A model generated the notes under the pieces. It did not search any database, was not told where the DNA came from, and saw only the letters and a list, made by a program, of their open reading frames with translations. A stretch of 47,542 nucleotides of DNA from a virus. Below are positions 22,715 to 31,230 of the stretch, piece by piece. The stretch spans positions 1-47,542 of IMG/VR virus record IMGVR_UViG_3300043399_000487. The stretch is one strand, 5' to 3'. The position numbers were made by a program, and so were the translations under genes. Numbering within the stretch: the first letter of the stretch is position 1; the number at the start of each line of letters is the position of its first letter.

Positions 22715-23419
22715 ATGACTAGACGAACACGAACCAGAACGAGTGCCACGCCATCGGCGGTACCGAATAAACTACATACCCGTGTGCAGCTTGAGTACCG
22801 GGACATTACCGAACTCAAGAACTACGAGTTCAACCCACGCGACAACGCCCCTGCTATTGAGTCCGTAGCTAACTCTATTCGTACCTTCGGCTTCTTGATC
22901 CCGGTTGTAGTCGATCTGGACAATGTACTCATCGCGGGGCATACACGCGTAGCTGCCGCTACTCAGCTAGGTATGCACGAGGTTCCAGTCGTACAGGTCG
23001 GGCACCTTACCGAGGATGAAATCAACGCGTTCCGGGTGATCGATAACAAGGTAGCCGAACTTGCTAAGTGGGACTTCGATTTGCTGGCCGGGGAAATCTC
23101 CAAACTGCAGGGGTCCGGTCTCACGCTTACCGACTTTGGCTGGTCGCGGGAAGAGATTGACTGTCTTACCGATGTAGTTGCCGACGACTGCCTTAATACC
23201 GAGGGTTTAGTCGACATGGGGGCGCGTGATCGTATCAGACGAACCGAGAGAAGGGCACCGGCTACCGCAAGATGCGTCATCGGTGAGCTTGTCTTCTTTC
23301 TACCAGCATCGGACTACCGCGAGTGGGTTAATGGTGTCCGCACACTCTGCGATTATAACGAGCAAGAAATCACTCTTGAGTTGCGCAGGCGTCTCGGTAT
23401 GCCTACCGGCACTAGATGA
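22715..23419 (+). CDS. ParB/Srx-domain protein
   Basis: This 234-aa protein starts at ATG 22715 after GGGTGGTG. A basic N-terminus is followed by a ParB-type domain (residues ~25-115): NPRDNAPAIESVANSI, FGFLIPVVVD, LIAGHTRVAAATQLGM, EVPVV. The GHTR-x-x-A box is the hallmark of the ParB nucleotide-binding fold. The HTH of true partition ParBs is not evident, so it belongs with phage ParB-like proteins of unknown function, often next to methyltransferases, as here. Confidence 0.85.
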   Translation: MTRRTRTRTSATPSAVPNKLHTRVQLEYRDITELKNYEFNPRDNAPAIESVANSIRTFGFLIPVVVDLDNVLIAGHTRVAAATQLGMHEVPVVQVGHLTEDEINAFRVIDNKVAELAKWDFDLLAGEISKLQGSGLTLTDFGWSREEIDCLTDVVADDCLNTEGLVDMGARDRIRRTERRAPATARCVIGELVFFLPASDYREWVNGVRTLCDYNEQEITLELRRRLGMPTGTR

Positions 23420-23462
23420 TTAACTCTGCGTGCTATCACTACTTCACCGCATGCAGGGTAAT

Positions 23463-23478
23463 TTGAAATCAATTGCAA
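23463..23478. repeat. 16-bp dyad box, copy 7
   Basis: TTGAAATCAATTGCAA, placed just before the AAAAAGG ribosome binding site of the ParB-methyltransferase gene. Confidence 0.75.
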
Positions 23479-23489
23479 AAAGGTAGACC

Positions 23490-24977
23490 ATGAAAAATAC
23501 GCTATTGACTAAACTTCGTAAGGACGAAGCAAATCCGCGCAAGCCGGATGTTGCACGCCTTGGCCTTCTACGCCTCTCCCTGTCCAAGCTAGGGTTCATC
23601 ATGCCGATGTACGCTACCAAAGACGGCATGCTCCTGTCAGGGCACCAACGCTTTACCGTGGCGACGGAGCTAGGCTTAAAGAAGGTTCCGGTAGAGACTA
23701 TCGACCTACCTGAGAAAGACATTCAGGGGGTTAACATCCTGTTCAACCGGGCGACGAATGATTTCAATGCGTTTGATACCGGCAGCAAGAGCAAGGAGCG
23801 ACTGAACCTTGATGAGGTTATTGCAGCGGCGGAGAACCTACCCGATTTCGAGGGGGAGGACTGGTACGCGATGGCCTGCAAGGAGTTGCCTATCGTAGAC
23901 TACGGCAAAGAAGATGGCGACAAGTACGACAAGAAGGCTACGGTTCTCGCTGATAGCGTCATGCGTATGAAGATTCGTATCCCAGTCGTGGTCTCAGAGT
24001 CGGGCAGGGTCGTCAATGGTATCCATCGTCTATTCGCAGCCAAAGAGGCCGGAGAGAAGACATGGCCTATCATCCATATCCCTGACGAAGTTGCCGATGT
24101 CGCGTTGAACTTCCTCAACTACCTGAGCATGGACTTCCACGTTGACAACGACTTCGCCAAGATGATGCGCTACTCTGCCTACCGCAGACCACAAAATAAC
24201 CGAGGCAATGTGCCAAAGGCGTATCGGTTCTGGGCCAACGGGAACCGCACATTGCTTGACCGCGATTCGTATAGCACAGAGTATTGGCGCACCTTCCGTG
24301 ACCTTCACGGGGGCGGTATTGTAGACTTTGGTGCAGGGCTTTGTAAGGTGCGTCCCTTCCTTGAGCAGCGCGGAATGCAGTGCAGCGACTTCGAGCCTTA
24401 CCGTATTGATCCGGAGGGCGAGGTGGGGTTTCCTTCCCCTGAGTACTCGCGTCTAAAGGCAGAGCAGTTCCTAGACGAGATCGCGGATAGGCGACCGTTT
24501 AGCTCTATATTTCTTGCCTCTGTTCTCAACTCTGTTCCGTTTCCCCAAGACCGTATGGCTATCCTTGCTATCGTCAATGCTCTATCCAGCAAGGACACGT
24601 GCATTTACGGCACCTGCCGGGACATTTCCGACTTCAACTATGAATACGGCGGAATTCGCAACGCTAACTACTTTGTGTTTGACACGGAGCCGGGAGTGCG
24701 GATCGGGGACGTTATGCGAAACCCAAAGGTACAGAAGTTCCATACGCAGGAGGAGGCGGATAACATGTTCGCCCGTTTGTGGAGGAAACGCGAATACTGG
24801 CCGGGCGGTAACGTATTCTACTTCAAGCTATCTGCCCCTAAAGGCGTTAATGTGGCGGTCCTAGCCCAAGCCCTTGCTATCGAGTTCGATCTACCTTACG
24901 CTGACGGCTCTACTATGGGGCTAGTAGCACAGGCAAAGAAGGCGTTCGGTGCGCGCCTTGGTATGAAGGTGCCATGA
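23490..24977 (+). CDS. Dual ParB-domain protein fused to a SAM methyltransferase-like domain
   Basis: This 495-aa protein has a first ParB-like segment ANPRKPDVARLGLLRLSLSK, MLLSGHQRFTVATELGL (residues ~15-75). A second spans ~145-195: IRIPVVVSESGRVVNGIHRLFAAKEAG. A class I methyltransferase-like domain follows from ~275: GGGIVDFGAGLCKVRPFLE (SAM-binding motif I), then CSDFEPYRID and IFLASVLNSVPF. The target is unknown. ParB-methyltransferase fusions in phages may modify DNA or other substrates. The CmoA-like protein two genes downstream may act with it, as an inference from position only. ATGA overlap with the next gene. Confidence 0.8.
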   Translation: MKNTLLTKLRKDEANPRKPDVARLGLLRLSLSKLGFIMPMYATKDGMLLSGHQRFTVATELGLKKVPVETIDLPEKDIQGVNILFNRATNDFNAFDTGSKSKERLNLDEVIAAAENLPDFEGEDWYAMACKELPIVDYGKEDGDKYDKKATVLADSVMRMKIRIPVVVSESGRVVNGIHRLFAAKEAGEKTWPIIHIPDEVADVALNFLNYLSMDFHVDNDFAKMMRYSAYRRPQNNRGNVPKAYRFWANGNRTLLDRDSYSTEYWRTFRDLHGGGIVDFGAGLCKVRPFLEQRGMQCSDFEPYRIDPEGEVGFPSPEYSRLKAEQFLDEIADRRPFSSIFLASVLNSVPFPQDRMAILAIVNALSSKDTCIYGTCRDISDFNYEYGGIRNANYFVFDTEPGVRIGDVMRNPKVQKFHTQEEADNMFARLWRKREYWPGGNVFYFKLSAPKGVNVAVLAQALAIEFDLPYADGSTMGLVAQAKKAFGARLGMKVP

Positions 24978-25219
24978 TGCACATAGCTAAAGGACAGCGG
25001 TACCGCCATTTCAAAGGGGATGAGTATGTGGTATTGGGGGTAGGTACCCACACGGAGACGCTAGAAAGTATGGTTATCTACACACTGGTGGATGTACCAT
25101 CCCGTAAAACGTGGGTGAGACCCCTGAGCCTATTTCGCTCTACGGCCCTAGACGGCGGGAAGGAGGTACAGAGATTTACTTTGCTGCCTTCGCTTGGTGA
25201 ATCTATAGCCGCCGTGTAG
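24974..25219 (+). CDS. DUF1653 family protein
   Basis: This 81-aa protein contains YRHFKGDEYVVLGVGTHTET, then MVIYTLVDVP, WVRPLSLF and a late RF, which matches DUF1653: a small beta-barrel family whose members are often annotated only by that signature. The role is unknown; it may bind a small ligand or partner. ATG 24974 or 24977 could start it; the former overlaps the upstream stop as ATGA. Confidence 0.85.
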   Translation: MMHIAKGQRYRHFKGDEYVVLGVGTHTETLESMVIYTLVDVPSRKTWVRPLSLFRSTALDGGKEVQRFTLLPSLGESIAAV

Positions 25220-25251
25220 AATGTGACGTATCACACTTTTTGGGGGTAGGT

Positions 25252-25998
25252 ATGAGTCTCGAACTTATGGAGGGGCGGGTAGTTCATTTCCCGCAGAGGC
25301 GTAGCGTGTTCGCCTTTGACGAGGAGGTAAGTCGCATATTCCCGGATATGGCTATGCGCAGTATCCCTATGTACGAAGAGGCACACAGGCTACATGTGTC
25401 TATGTTTGCCGCACGGATAGGGGCCGCAGCGGAGACTGTTTTCTATGATATCGGGGCCTCTTGTGGGCATTTCTTCAAAGCTATTTGCAATCGATTTCAT
25501 ATTGACCCGACGGTGGGCGATTCTCGTTTCTCCTGCACCGCTGTAGATAACTCCTTTCCCATGCTATCGCAGCTACACAAGGAGATGCCTTGGGTTCGCA
25601 TTATTGAGGCGGACGCCGCGTTTCTGCCAGACTTCTCGGAGCCTGCGGACTTCATTAGCATGTTCTACCTGCTGCAGTTTTTGCAGACAGATGAGCAGAA
25701 GATGAGTGCGTTGCAGTGGGCCTATCGGAACCTGAAAAAGGGCGGAGTATTGTTTTTGGGTCAGAAGAGCTTGACGACGGAAACGCACACTACGCTGTTT
25801 ACCGAAGAGTATTACAGGTTTCGTATGGATAACGGCTATACAATGGCCGAGATTCAGGCGAAGACGGAGGCCCTGAAAGGGTCCATGTGGCCGAGTAACC
25901 CTAGCTGGCTTGAGGACCTGTGCCTTGGCGCTGGGTTTATAGACTACGTAGAGACGACCCGGTGGCTCATGTTCTCTACCAGTATGTGTACTAAGTAG
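25252..25998 (+). CDS. CmoA-like class I SAM-dependent methyltransferase
   Basis: This 248-aa protein starts at ATG 25252 after GGGGGTAGG. Family features resembling CmoA (carboxy-SAM synthase for tRNA wobble uridine): FAFDEEVSRIFPDMAMRSIP, motif I YDIGASCGHF, AVDNSFPML, IEADAAF, LLQFLQTDEQ, GGVLFLGQK, and NGYTMAEI. Length matches CmoA. In my alignment from memory, the Arg of E. coli CmoA that holds the carboxylate (Arg199) is Thr here. So it may be an ordinary or differently specific methyltransferase rather than a true carboxy-SAM synthase. It lies near the ParB-methyltransferase fusion. Confidence 0.82.
   Translation: MSLELMEGRVVHFPQRRSVFAFDEEVSRIFPDMAMRSIPMYEEAHRLHVSMFAARIGAAAETVFYDIGASCGHFFKAICNRFHIDPTVGDSRFSCTAVDNSFPMLSQLHKEMPWVRIIEADAAFLPDFSEPADFISMFYLLQFLQTDEQKMSALQWAYRNLKKGGVLFLGQKSLTTETHTTLFTEEYYRFRMDNGYTMAEIQAKTEALKGSMWPSNPSWLEDLCLGAGFIDYVETTRWLMFSTSMCTK
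25485..25500. repeat. 16-bp dyad box, copy 8 (last base T)
   Basis: TTGCAATCGATTTCAT within the CmoA-like gene, encoding part of CNRFH. Confidence 0.55.
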
Positions 25999-26007
25999 GA
26001 GCCGATC

Positions 26008-26754
26008 ATGGAAGATACAGGAAGTGACGAACGTGGCCGTAGGATATCCCGTAGAAGTCGCACAGGATTTGCTTTCTCTAGTGCAAGCGTAAGCGCCTCT
26101 ACTTCTAGCGAGGGCGTGCGTGACCTTAATGAGGCAGTAACCGAACAGGCAACCACCCCAGTAGCCACTCTCCCCCCTGTGGCACAGACTGTCGCGGGGA
26201 CGCCCTCGGAGGAGTTCAATCCACGTGATCGACTCGCACAAGTACGTGCGCGTTCGGGGGAGTACGAGAAAGAATACCGTCTAGGTTTATTGCACCGTTT
26301 GATGATGCGGCGCATACCGATGGACGAAATAGCATCGCAGTTAGGCGTATCGCTGGCTACGGTCTACCGTGATAGGGAGGAGCTAAAGACTAGGCTACGT
26401 GGGGAGGCACGGGGTCTGGATATCGAGGAGATTATCGGAGACAGCAAAGGTTGGTATGACGAGGCGGGGGCTATGGCGATGCGTGCTGCTTCCAACTCCA
26501 ATGTACCCATGCCTATGCGTCTTGCTGCCATTCGTACCGCTCTCGCTGCTAGGAACGATATGCACCGCTTCTTCCAGACTGCGGGGGTTTATGATGTCCT
26601 CCGGTTTCGTATGGCGCAGGACGGTAGTGGAGTCTCTGACGTTAAGCGCCTTATGGAGAATACCGAGCGTGTTCTTAACGGGGATAAGATTGCGTTCAGT
26701 AACGCAATCAATGAGGTAATTGACTCTGGCGATACAGAGAGTCTTGAGCTATGA
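26008..26754 (+). CDS. terS: Terminase small subunit (putative)
   Basis: This 248-aa protein lies immediately upstream of, and coupled by ATGA to, the large terminase. A Ser/Thr-rich disordered N-terminus (~80 aa) precedes a helix-turn-helix (RRIPMDEIASQLGVSLATVY, residues ~108-127) suited to binding packaging-site DNA. A helical oligomerisation-like region and an acidic C-terminus follow. Identification rests on position, HTH and size; the sequence is not a textbook TerS. AGGAG precedes the ATG. Confidence 0.72.
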   Translation: MEDTGSDERGRRISRRSRTGFAFSSASVSASTSSEGVRDLNEAVTEQATTPVATLPPVAQTVAGTPSEEFNPRDRLAQVRARSGEYEKEYRLGLLHRLMMRRIPMDEIASQLGVSLATVYRDREELKTRLRGEARGLDIEEIIGDSKGWYDEAGAMAMRAASNSNVPMPMRLAAIRTALAARNDMHRFFQTAGVYDVLRFRMAQDGSGVSDVKRLMENTERVLNGDKIAFSNAINEVIDSGDTESLEL

Positions 26755-29700
26755 CCACACGTCGTGTACGTAGGGGTAGAAGGCCAATGCCGGGTATAGC
26801 CGCTGGGGTGAGTGAGCAGGCGGCTATGATGGTGCGGCAGGCCCGAGAGGCCATAGAGACCTGTGAGAACAAGCTGTTCGGGGAGATGTACGCTACCGCC
26901 CTTGAGAGGAAGGTGTATCACAACGATCATCATCTGTTCAACTTTATGAAACGGTTGAAGCACCCACCTGTAGCTATCGAAGTATTCCTTGATGACCCAG
27001 AGTACCTAGGGGCTACGGACATTGTGCTTTGGCCGGAAGTTCGCAAGGCCATTATTGAGATCAATCAGGAATGGTGGAAGGGGCCGGAGCATACGACATG
27101 CAACGCTGAGGCGATACTGATGGGTTCGACCTCTTCTGGTAAGTCTGAAATCTCCAAGATCACCACGCTGTACCATCTCTACCTTCTCTCCTGCATCGAT
27201 ACGCCCCAGACCTTATACGGACTGCCGCGCACTACCTCAATCGTCTTCGCTATCATGGCGGCAAAGCCTCACGTAACGAAGAAGGTTCTCTACGCCCCTA
27301 TGCGTAGTATCGTGGAGACAGTACCTTACTTCCAGAAGCATCTCAGGCCGAATAAGCTAGTTGAGTCTGAAATGATTTTTGATGAGCAGAACATTCGTGT
27401 AGTGCCGGGAGGCTCCGATGCAGACTCGATTCTAGGTGAAGCCATCATTGGCGGGATCGTGGATGAAATCAACTTTATGAACGTTGTCCTGAAATCCAAG
27501 AAGGCCGAAGTATCTACCGGACGCGCTGGCATGTTTGACCAAGCGCAGGTAGTCCACGGCACTATGGTAAGGCGGAAGAAAGGCCGGTTTATCTACCGGG
27601 GGCCGACGATAGGCATCGTATGTACCTCATCATCCACCCGGTACAAGGGTGACTTTACCGACAAGCGCAAACAGCAGGTAATAAAGAACAATGAGAAGAA
27701 CGTCTACATCTACGACAAGCCCCAGTATGAAGTGTGGCCGCAGGACCGGTATTGTGGGGAGAAGTTCCGCCTTCTTGTCGGTAACGATATTATCAGTGAT
27801 ACACGAATCCTCAAGGAGGGCGAGACATACCCTGAAGGGTCTTTGGTACTTGATATCCCTGTTGAGTACCTTAGCGATTTTCAGCGCGATCCTCATTCCG
27901 CTTTACGTGATGTATGTGGTCTGTCTACTAGCTCTATCAGCCCGTTCTTCAAGCGCCGTTTCAAGATTTACGAGGCGATTTCGCTGGGGGAGGAGATTGG
28001 CCTAGAGTCCTTCCTGCAACAGGACAATGTAATCCTTGGATTGAACGACATGCCACGGGTCAAGTTCGGGCACTATTGCGCGAACCCTTCTCGTCCCCGC
28101 TATGTGCATATCGACCTTTCAACCACGGGCGACAGGTGCGTCGCGCAAGGACAGCCCGTATTGATGGCTGACGGTAGGTATGTTCCTATCGAGTACGTCA
28201 GAGTAGGGGATACCGTTGTTACGCATGAAGGCGGGTACGAAGAGGTCACTAAGGTATTTGATAATGGGATAAAAGACGTACTAGACGTAGGTGTGTACGG
28301 ATGGCCTGATGCTCTTAGGGCAACGGCTACGCATAGCGTCTGGGCCGTCAGAAGAGAAAACATTTCCTACGTGGACGGTAGGCTAGTAAAACCCTCTGAT
28401 AGTATGTTTTCGGGTAGGTCGTCAAAGGCCGCGAAGACGCGCTATAGCTATGCCCCTGAGTTCGTAGAGCTAGGGTCACTACGTCCCGGAGACTTCCTAG
28501 TTACGCCTCGTAGAGAGACGCAGACCCACTCGAATATCTGTGGTATTCCGCTGACGTACGAGACCGGGTATATTGCCGGTCTATTCGCAGCAGAGGGGAG
28601 TTTTTATCACCATCACGGTACTGAGTACGTGCAGTTCTCCATCCACGAGAATGAAATAAAGATACGTAATACCCTTGAAGAGTACCTTCGTGACAATTTC
28701 GGGGTAGGGTTACGGGTATGCCGGGATGGGAAGTCTAAAGGCATTACGTTGCGCACTCGGAAGAGCGAGGCGCTTGTATCGTTCCTTCTTGCGGCGGTTG
28801 GGGAGTATTCACATGAGAAGCACCTAGACTGTGCCAGTATCGGTACGGCGCTGTTCCATGCAGGGGTAGCCCATGGGTACGTAGACGGCGACGGACACGT
28901 ACGCTATGACGAATCGGGAAGCCCGGTATATTTCCGAACTAAATCAGTAAGTAAAAAGATGGCTACTTCCTTCTACTGGCTACTCGTATCCAACGGGTTC
29001 ACTCCGTCTATGGGGGCGGAAGTCGCGTATATAGATAAGGTAGGCGTAGCGCATCGTACCTGCCACTACGTATCTCTATCCGGTAAGGAATCTCTTAAAG
29101 CCTTCACCACTTGGAACGCGCAGGCTATCGATGTACCGTGTTCCCAAATACTTGCCCTGAAGGATTACCTACTTTCTCCTATAACCCGTATGGAGAACGG
29201 CGGAGCTTCGCGTGTATTCGACCTTACCGTAGGGGATACCCATAGCTACGTCGTAGGAAATACAGCCGTTCATAACTGTGGTATCTCTATGGTCCGTTTT
29301 GACGGCATGGTAGATGTGGAGCGGTCGGGAGGTATCATTGAAAAACTCCCTCTAGCTTCAGTGGAGCTTGCTTGTTCCATCCAACCAGACTCTAATAACG
29401 AATTGCAGTTTGCCGAAGTACGTACGTGGGTCAAGCAGCTTCGAGATGTGTATGGCTACCCCATCAAGGCAGTAACGTACGACGGTATTTTCAGTATCGA
29501 GTCGATCCAGCAGTGGCGGAAGCAGGGGATGAAGACAGGGCACGTGTCTGTCGATAAGACTTCGGTACCGTACAAGCAGTTGCGGGATACGTTCAACGAT
29601 GGACGACTCCGTATGTTCTCACAAGATATACTTGTGTCCGAGTTGTTTGAGCTTGAGTACGACGAAAACAAAGACAAGATCGATCACCCTGTCAATGGCA

Positions 29701-29852
29701 GTAAAGACGTGGCTGATGCGGTATGCGGTGCGTACTACTCTATGCTGCAGCGCCGTACCTCATGGGCCAATATAGCTCATGAGGATGCGACTATTGACGC
29801 AGGGAATCGTGCCGAGTATGAGGATAGGTATGAATATGGAGGGAGAAACTAA
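26751..29852 (+). CDS. terL: Terminase large subunit, intein-containing precursor
   Basis: The precursor is 1033 aa; after removal of the intein (residues 463-842) the enzyme is about 653 aa. The ATPase domain has Walker A GSTSSGKS (near 125) and Walker B IIGGIVDEINF (near 237), followed by TSSSTRYKG, the coupling motif region. The RNase H-like nuclease has VHIDLSTTGDR (catalytic Asp, then the intein), AVTYDGIFSIESIQQW, and late DVADAVCGAYYSML. It packages DNA by ATP-driven translocation and cuts concatemers. The intein separates the nuclease Asp motif from CGISMVRFDG, so nuclease activity should depend on splicing. TAATG overlap with the next gene. Confidence 0.93.
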   Translation: MTTRRVRRGRRPMPGIAAGVSEQAAMMVRQAREAIETCENKLFGEMYATALERKVYHNDHHLFNFMKRLKHPPVAIEVFLDDPEYLGATDIVLWPEVRKAIIEINQEWWKGPEHTTCNAEAILMGSTSSGKSEISKITTLYHLYLLSCIDTPQTLYGLPRTTSIVFAIMAAKPHVTKKVLYAPMRSIVETVPYFQKHLRPNKLVESEMIFDEQNIRVVPGGSDADSILGEAIIGGIVDEINFMNVVLKSKKAEVSTGRAGMFDQAQVVHGTMVRRKKGRFIYRGPTIGIVCTSSSTRYKGDFTDKRKQQVIKNNEKNVYIYDKPQYEVWPQDRYCGEKFRLLVGNDIISDTRILKEGETYPEGSLVLDIPVEYLSDFQRDPHSALRDVCGLSTSSISPFFKRRFKIYEAISLGEEIGLESFLQQDNVILGLNDMPRVKFGHYCANPSRPRYVHIDLSTTGDRCVAQGQPVLMADGRYVPIEYVRVGDTVVTHEGGYEEVTKVFDNGIKDVLDVGVYGWPDALRATATHSVWAVRRENISYVDGRLVKPSDSMFSGRSSKAAKTRYSYAPEFVELGSLRPGDFLVTPRRETQTHSNICGIPLTYETGYIAGLFAAEGSFYHHHGTEYVQFSIHENEIKIRNTLEEYLRDNFGVGLRVCRDGKSKGITLRTRKSEALVSFLLAAVGEYSHEKHLDCASIGTALFHAGVAHGYVDGDGHVRYDESGSPVYFRTKSVSKKMATSFYWLLVSNGFTPSMGAEVAYIDKVGVAHRTCHYVSLSGKESLKAFTTWNAQAIDVPCSQILALKDYLLSPITRMENGGASRVFDLTVGDTHSYVVGNTAVHNCGISMVRFDGMVDVERSGGIIEKLPLASVELACSIQPDSNNELQFAEVRTWVKQLRDVYGYPIKAVTYDGIFSIESIQQWRKQGMKTGHVSVDKTSVPYKQLRDTFNDGRLRMFSQDILVSELFELEYDENKDKIDHPVNGSKDVADAVCGAYYSMLQRRTSWANIAHEDATIDAGNRAEYEDRYEYGGRN
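28137..29276 (+). mobile_element. Intein with in-frame LAGLIDADG endonuclease in TerL
   Basis: The intein is 380 aa. Cys1 CVAQGQPVLMADG; block B ATATHSVWAV; two LAGLIDADG-type helices YIAGLFAAEGSFY and VAHGYVDGDGHV; block F/G FDLTVGDTHSY then NTAVHN; +1 Cys. The endonuclease is fused in frame and appears complete, so this is probably a mobile, active intein. It is inserted three residues after STT of the nuclease HIDLSTTGDR motif. Confidence 0.94.
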
Positions 29853-30100
29853 TGACTGGTAAACTGAAGTATGTTGTATATCCGGGGTACGTTCGCAGTA
29901 AGACAGACGGGGATAGGCGCTACATTGACTCCCGGAATCTCATGCGCCTGTATAAGGTACGCCCTGACGAGTGTATGGTTATTCACGCAGACATGAACGA
30001 TGTCGAACGTCAGCAGCGGGAGAGTACGGCTAACCAATTGAAGTTACGCCCCCTTGTTCCTCTATACCACGGCAACTACGCGGCGAGACGTGAGGATTGA
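29852..30100 (+). CDS. Small conserved-looking phage protein after TerL
   Basis: This 82-aa protein contains YVVYPGYVRSKTDGDRRYID and LMRLYKV, a compact beta-rich start typical of small phage proteins of unknown role; the tail is basic. Coupled to TerL by TAATG. A -35 element (TTGACG) begins at its last codons. Confidence 0.7.
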   Translation: MTGKLKYVVYPGYVRSKTDGDRRYIDSRNLMRLYKVRPDECMVIHADMNDVERQQRESTANQLKLRPLVPLYHGNYAARRED

Positions 30101-30126
30101 CGAAGAAACTGCTAGAGGAGTAGAAT
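30097..30126 (+). promoter_or_regulatory. Sigma70-type promoter upstream of the thyX unit
   Basis: TTGACG (30097-30102), 18-bp spacer, TAGAAT (30121-30126). It precedes the small membrane protein and thyX genes. Confidence 0.65.
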
Positions 30127-30161
30127 GCAAGTTCTTCATTTATAACGAAAAAGGAGCACAC

Positions 30162-30446
30162 ATGGCCTATCCCTCATTCCTGCAGTACGTACTACTCGCC
30201 TACGTTGTACTTGCTCTAATCAAAACAGTTCTTTGCTGGTCGAGCGTCCATACGGCTGCCGTGACGTACTGCACTTTCGTTGGCCGGGAAAGGATGGGTA
30301 TGATCCCTTTCCTACTCGCCGCGATGGTTCCATTCGCCGTATTCTTCTCTGTACTCCCTTTGCTCGCCAGAGAGCGCTTACATTTTTTCCGGTGCTATAC
30401 CTCTTCTGAGGTGAAGAAAGAGGTAGTGGACGGGCTTTGCAATTGA
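30162..30446 (+). CDS. Small membrane protein
   Basis: This 94-aa protein starts at ATG 30162 after AAAAAGGAG. Two hydrophobic segments (YVLLAYVVLALIKTVLCW and MIPFLLAAMVPFAVFFSVL) flank a short polar loop, and a charged C-terminal tail follows. It could sit in the inner membrane; a holin role is possible from topology but there is no lysis neighbour. Its stop lies in a dyad box. Confidence 0.7.
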   Translation: MAYPSFLQYVLLAYVVLALIKTVLCWSSVHTAAVTYCTFVGRERMGMIPFLLAAMVPFAVFFSVLPLLARERLHFFRCYTSSEVKKEVVDGLCN

Positions 30447-30452
30447 TTTCAA
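30437..30452. repeat. 16-bp dyad box, copy 9
   Basis: TTGCAATTGATTTCAA, containing the TGA stop of the membrane protein gene and lying just upstream of the thyX ribosome binding site. Confidence 0.75.
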
Positions 30453-30468
30453 AATAAGGGGACGGGGA

Positions 30469-31227
30469 ATGCACATAGTACAGCCGACTTTTGAGATATA
30501 CGACGCTAACCGCGTTATGCGTAATATCGAACGCGGCGCACGTATCTGTTATAAGTCCGAGGACAAGATAGGGCCGGGCAGCGATGCCGCTATTATAGAG
30601 AAGATACTGACGCCAAAGCACGGGATTAAACACGAGTCCGTTCTTGAGCACGGCGTTATATCCGTCATAATGGTTTTCGACCGTGGGGTTTCCCATGAGG
30701 TCGTACGGCACCGAGTAGCTGCTTTTTCACAGGAAAGCACTCGGTACTGCAACTACAGTAAAGACAAGTACGGTAATAGAATCTCTGTCATTGCTCCTTT
30801 CTTCTTCGATCCCGAAGAGCCAGCGCTTCCCGTTCAGGCACCCACGTTCGTGCCTGACAGCACAAACAAGCGCGGGGTAGCTGCCTCCTACATCATGGCA
30901 ACTATGAATTCCTTCGACGTATGGGTAGTCTCTATGCTTACCGCTGAGTGGGCCTACACCACGCTTACGGGCACGTTTGGCCGTTCGGCGCAGGAAGCCC
31001 GCTCTGTACTGCCCAACAGTCTCAAGACAGAGATGGAGATTACCGCTAACGTAAGGGAGTGGCGGCATATTCTTACTCTGCGTACAGGCCGTGACGCCCA
31101 CCCTCAGATTAGGCAAGTTATGGTACCTCTAGGTCATGCCCTTGCCCAGCGCTGGCCTGTTCTTTTTGGTGAGTTCGCAGCGGCGACGCATGACTGTCCT
31201 GCAGTAGAAACTACTTCGGCAGCATGA
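30469..31227 (+). CDS. thyX: Flavin-dependent thymidylate synthase ThyX
   Basis: This 252-aa protein contains the ThyX signature RHRVAAFSQESTRY (near residue 79), preceded by EHGVISVIMVFDRGVSHE, with a later AQEARSVLPNSLKTEM segment. It makes dTMP from dUMP with FAD, NADPH and methylene-tetrahydrofolate, supporting phage DNA synthesis and avoiding net folate oxidation. It heads a nucleotide-metabolism block with dUTPase and a class II ribonucleotide reductase. Ribosome binding site AAGGGGACGGGG. Confidence 0.95.
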   Translation: MHIVQPTFEIYDANRVMRNIERGARICYKSEDKIGPGSDAAIIEKILTPKHGIKHESVLEHGVISVIMVFDRGVSHEVVRHRVAAFSQESTRYCNYSKDKYGNRISVIAPFFFDPEEPALPVQAPTFVPDSTNKRGVAASYIMATMNSFDVWVVSMLTAEWAYTTLTGTFGRSAQEARSVLPNSLKTEMEITANVREWRHILTLRTGRDAHPQIRQVMVPLGHALAQRWPVLFGEFAAATHDCPAVETTSAA

Positions 31228-31230
31228 GCG

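Noticed and set aside
25222-25236. TGTGA-cgta-TCACA resembling a CRP site or terminator
   Set aside because: CRP needs a 6-bp spacer and here it is 4; the 5-bp AT-rich stem is too weak for a confident terminator despite the T run.
25252-25998. Firm call of carboxy-SAM synthase (CmoA)
   Set aside because: Overall resemblance is strong, but the Arg that binds the carboxylate in E. coli CmoA appears replaced by Thr, so only CmoA-like is claimed.
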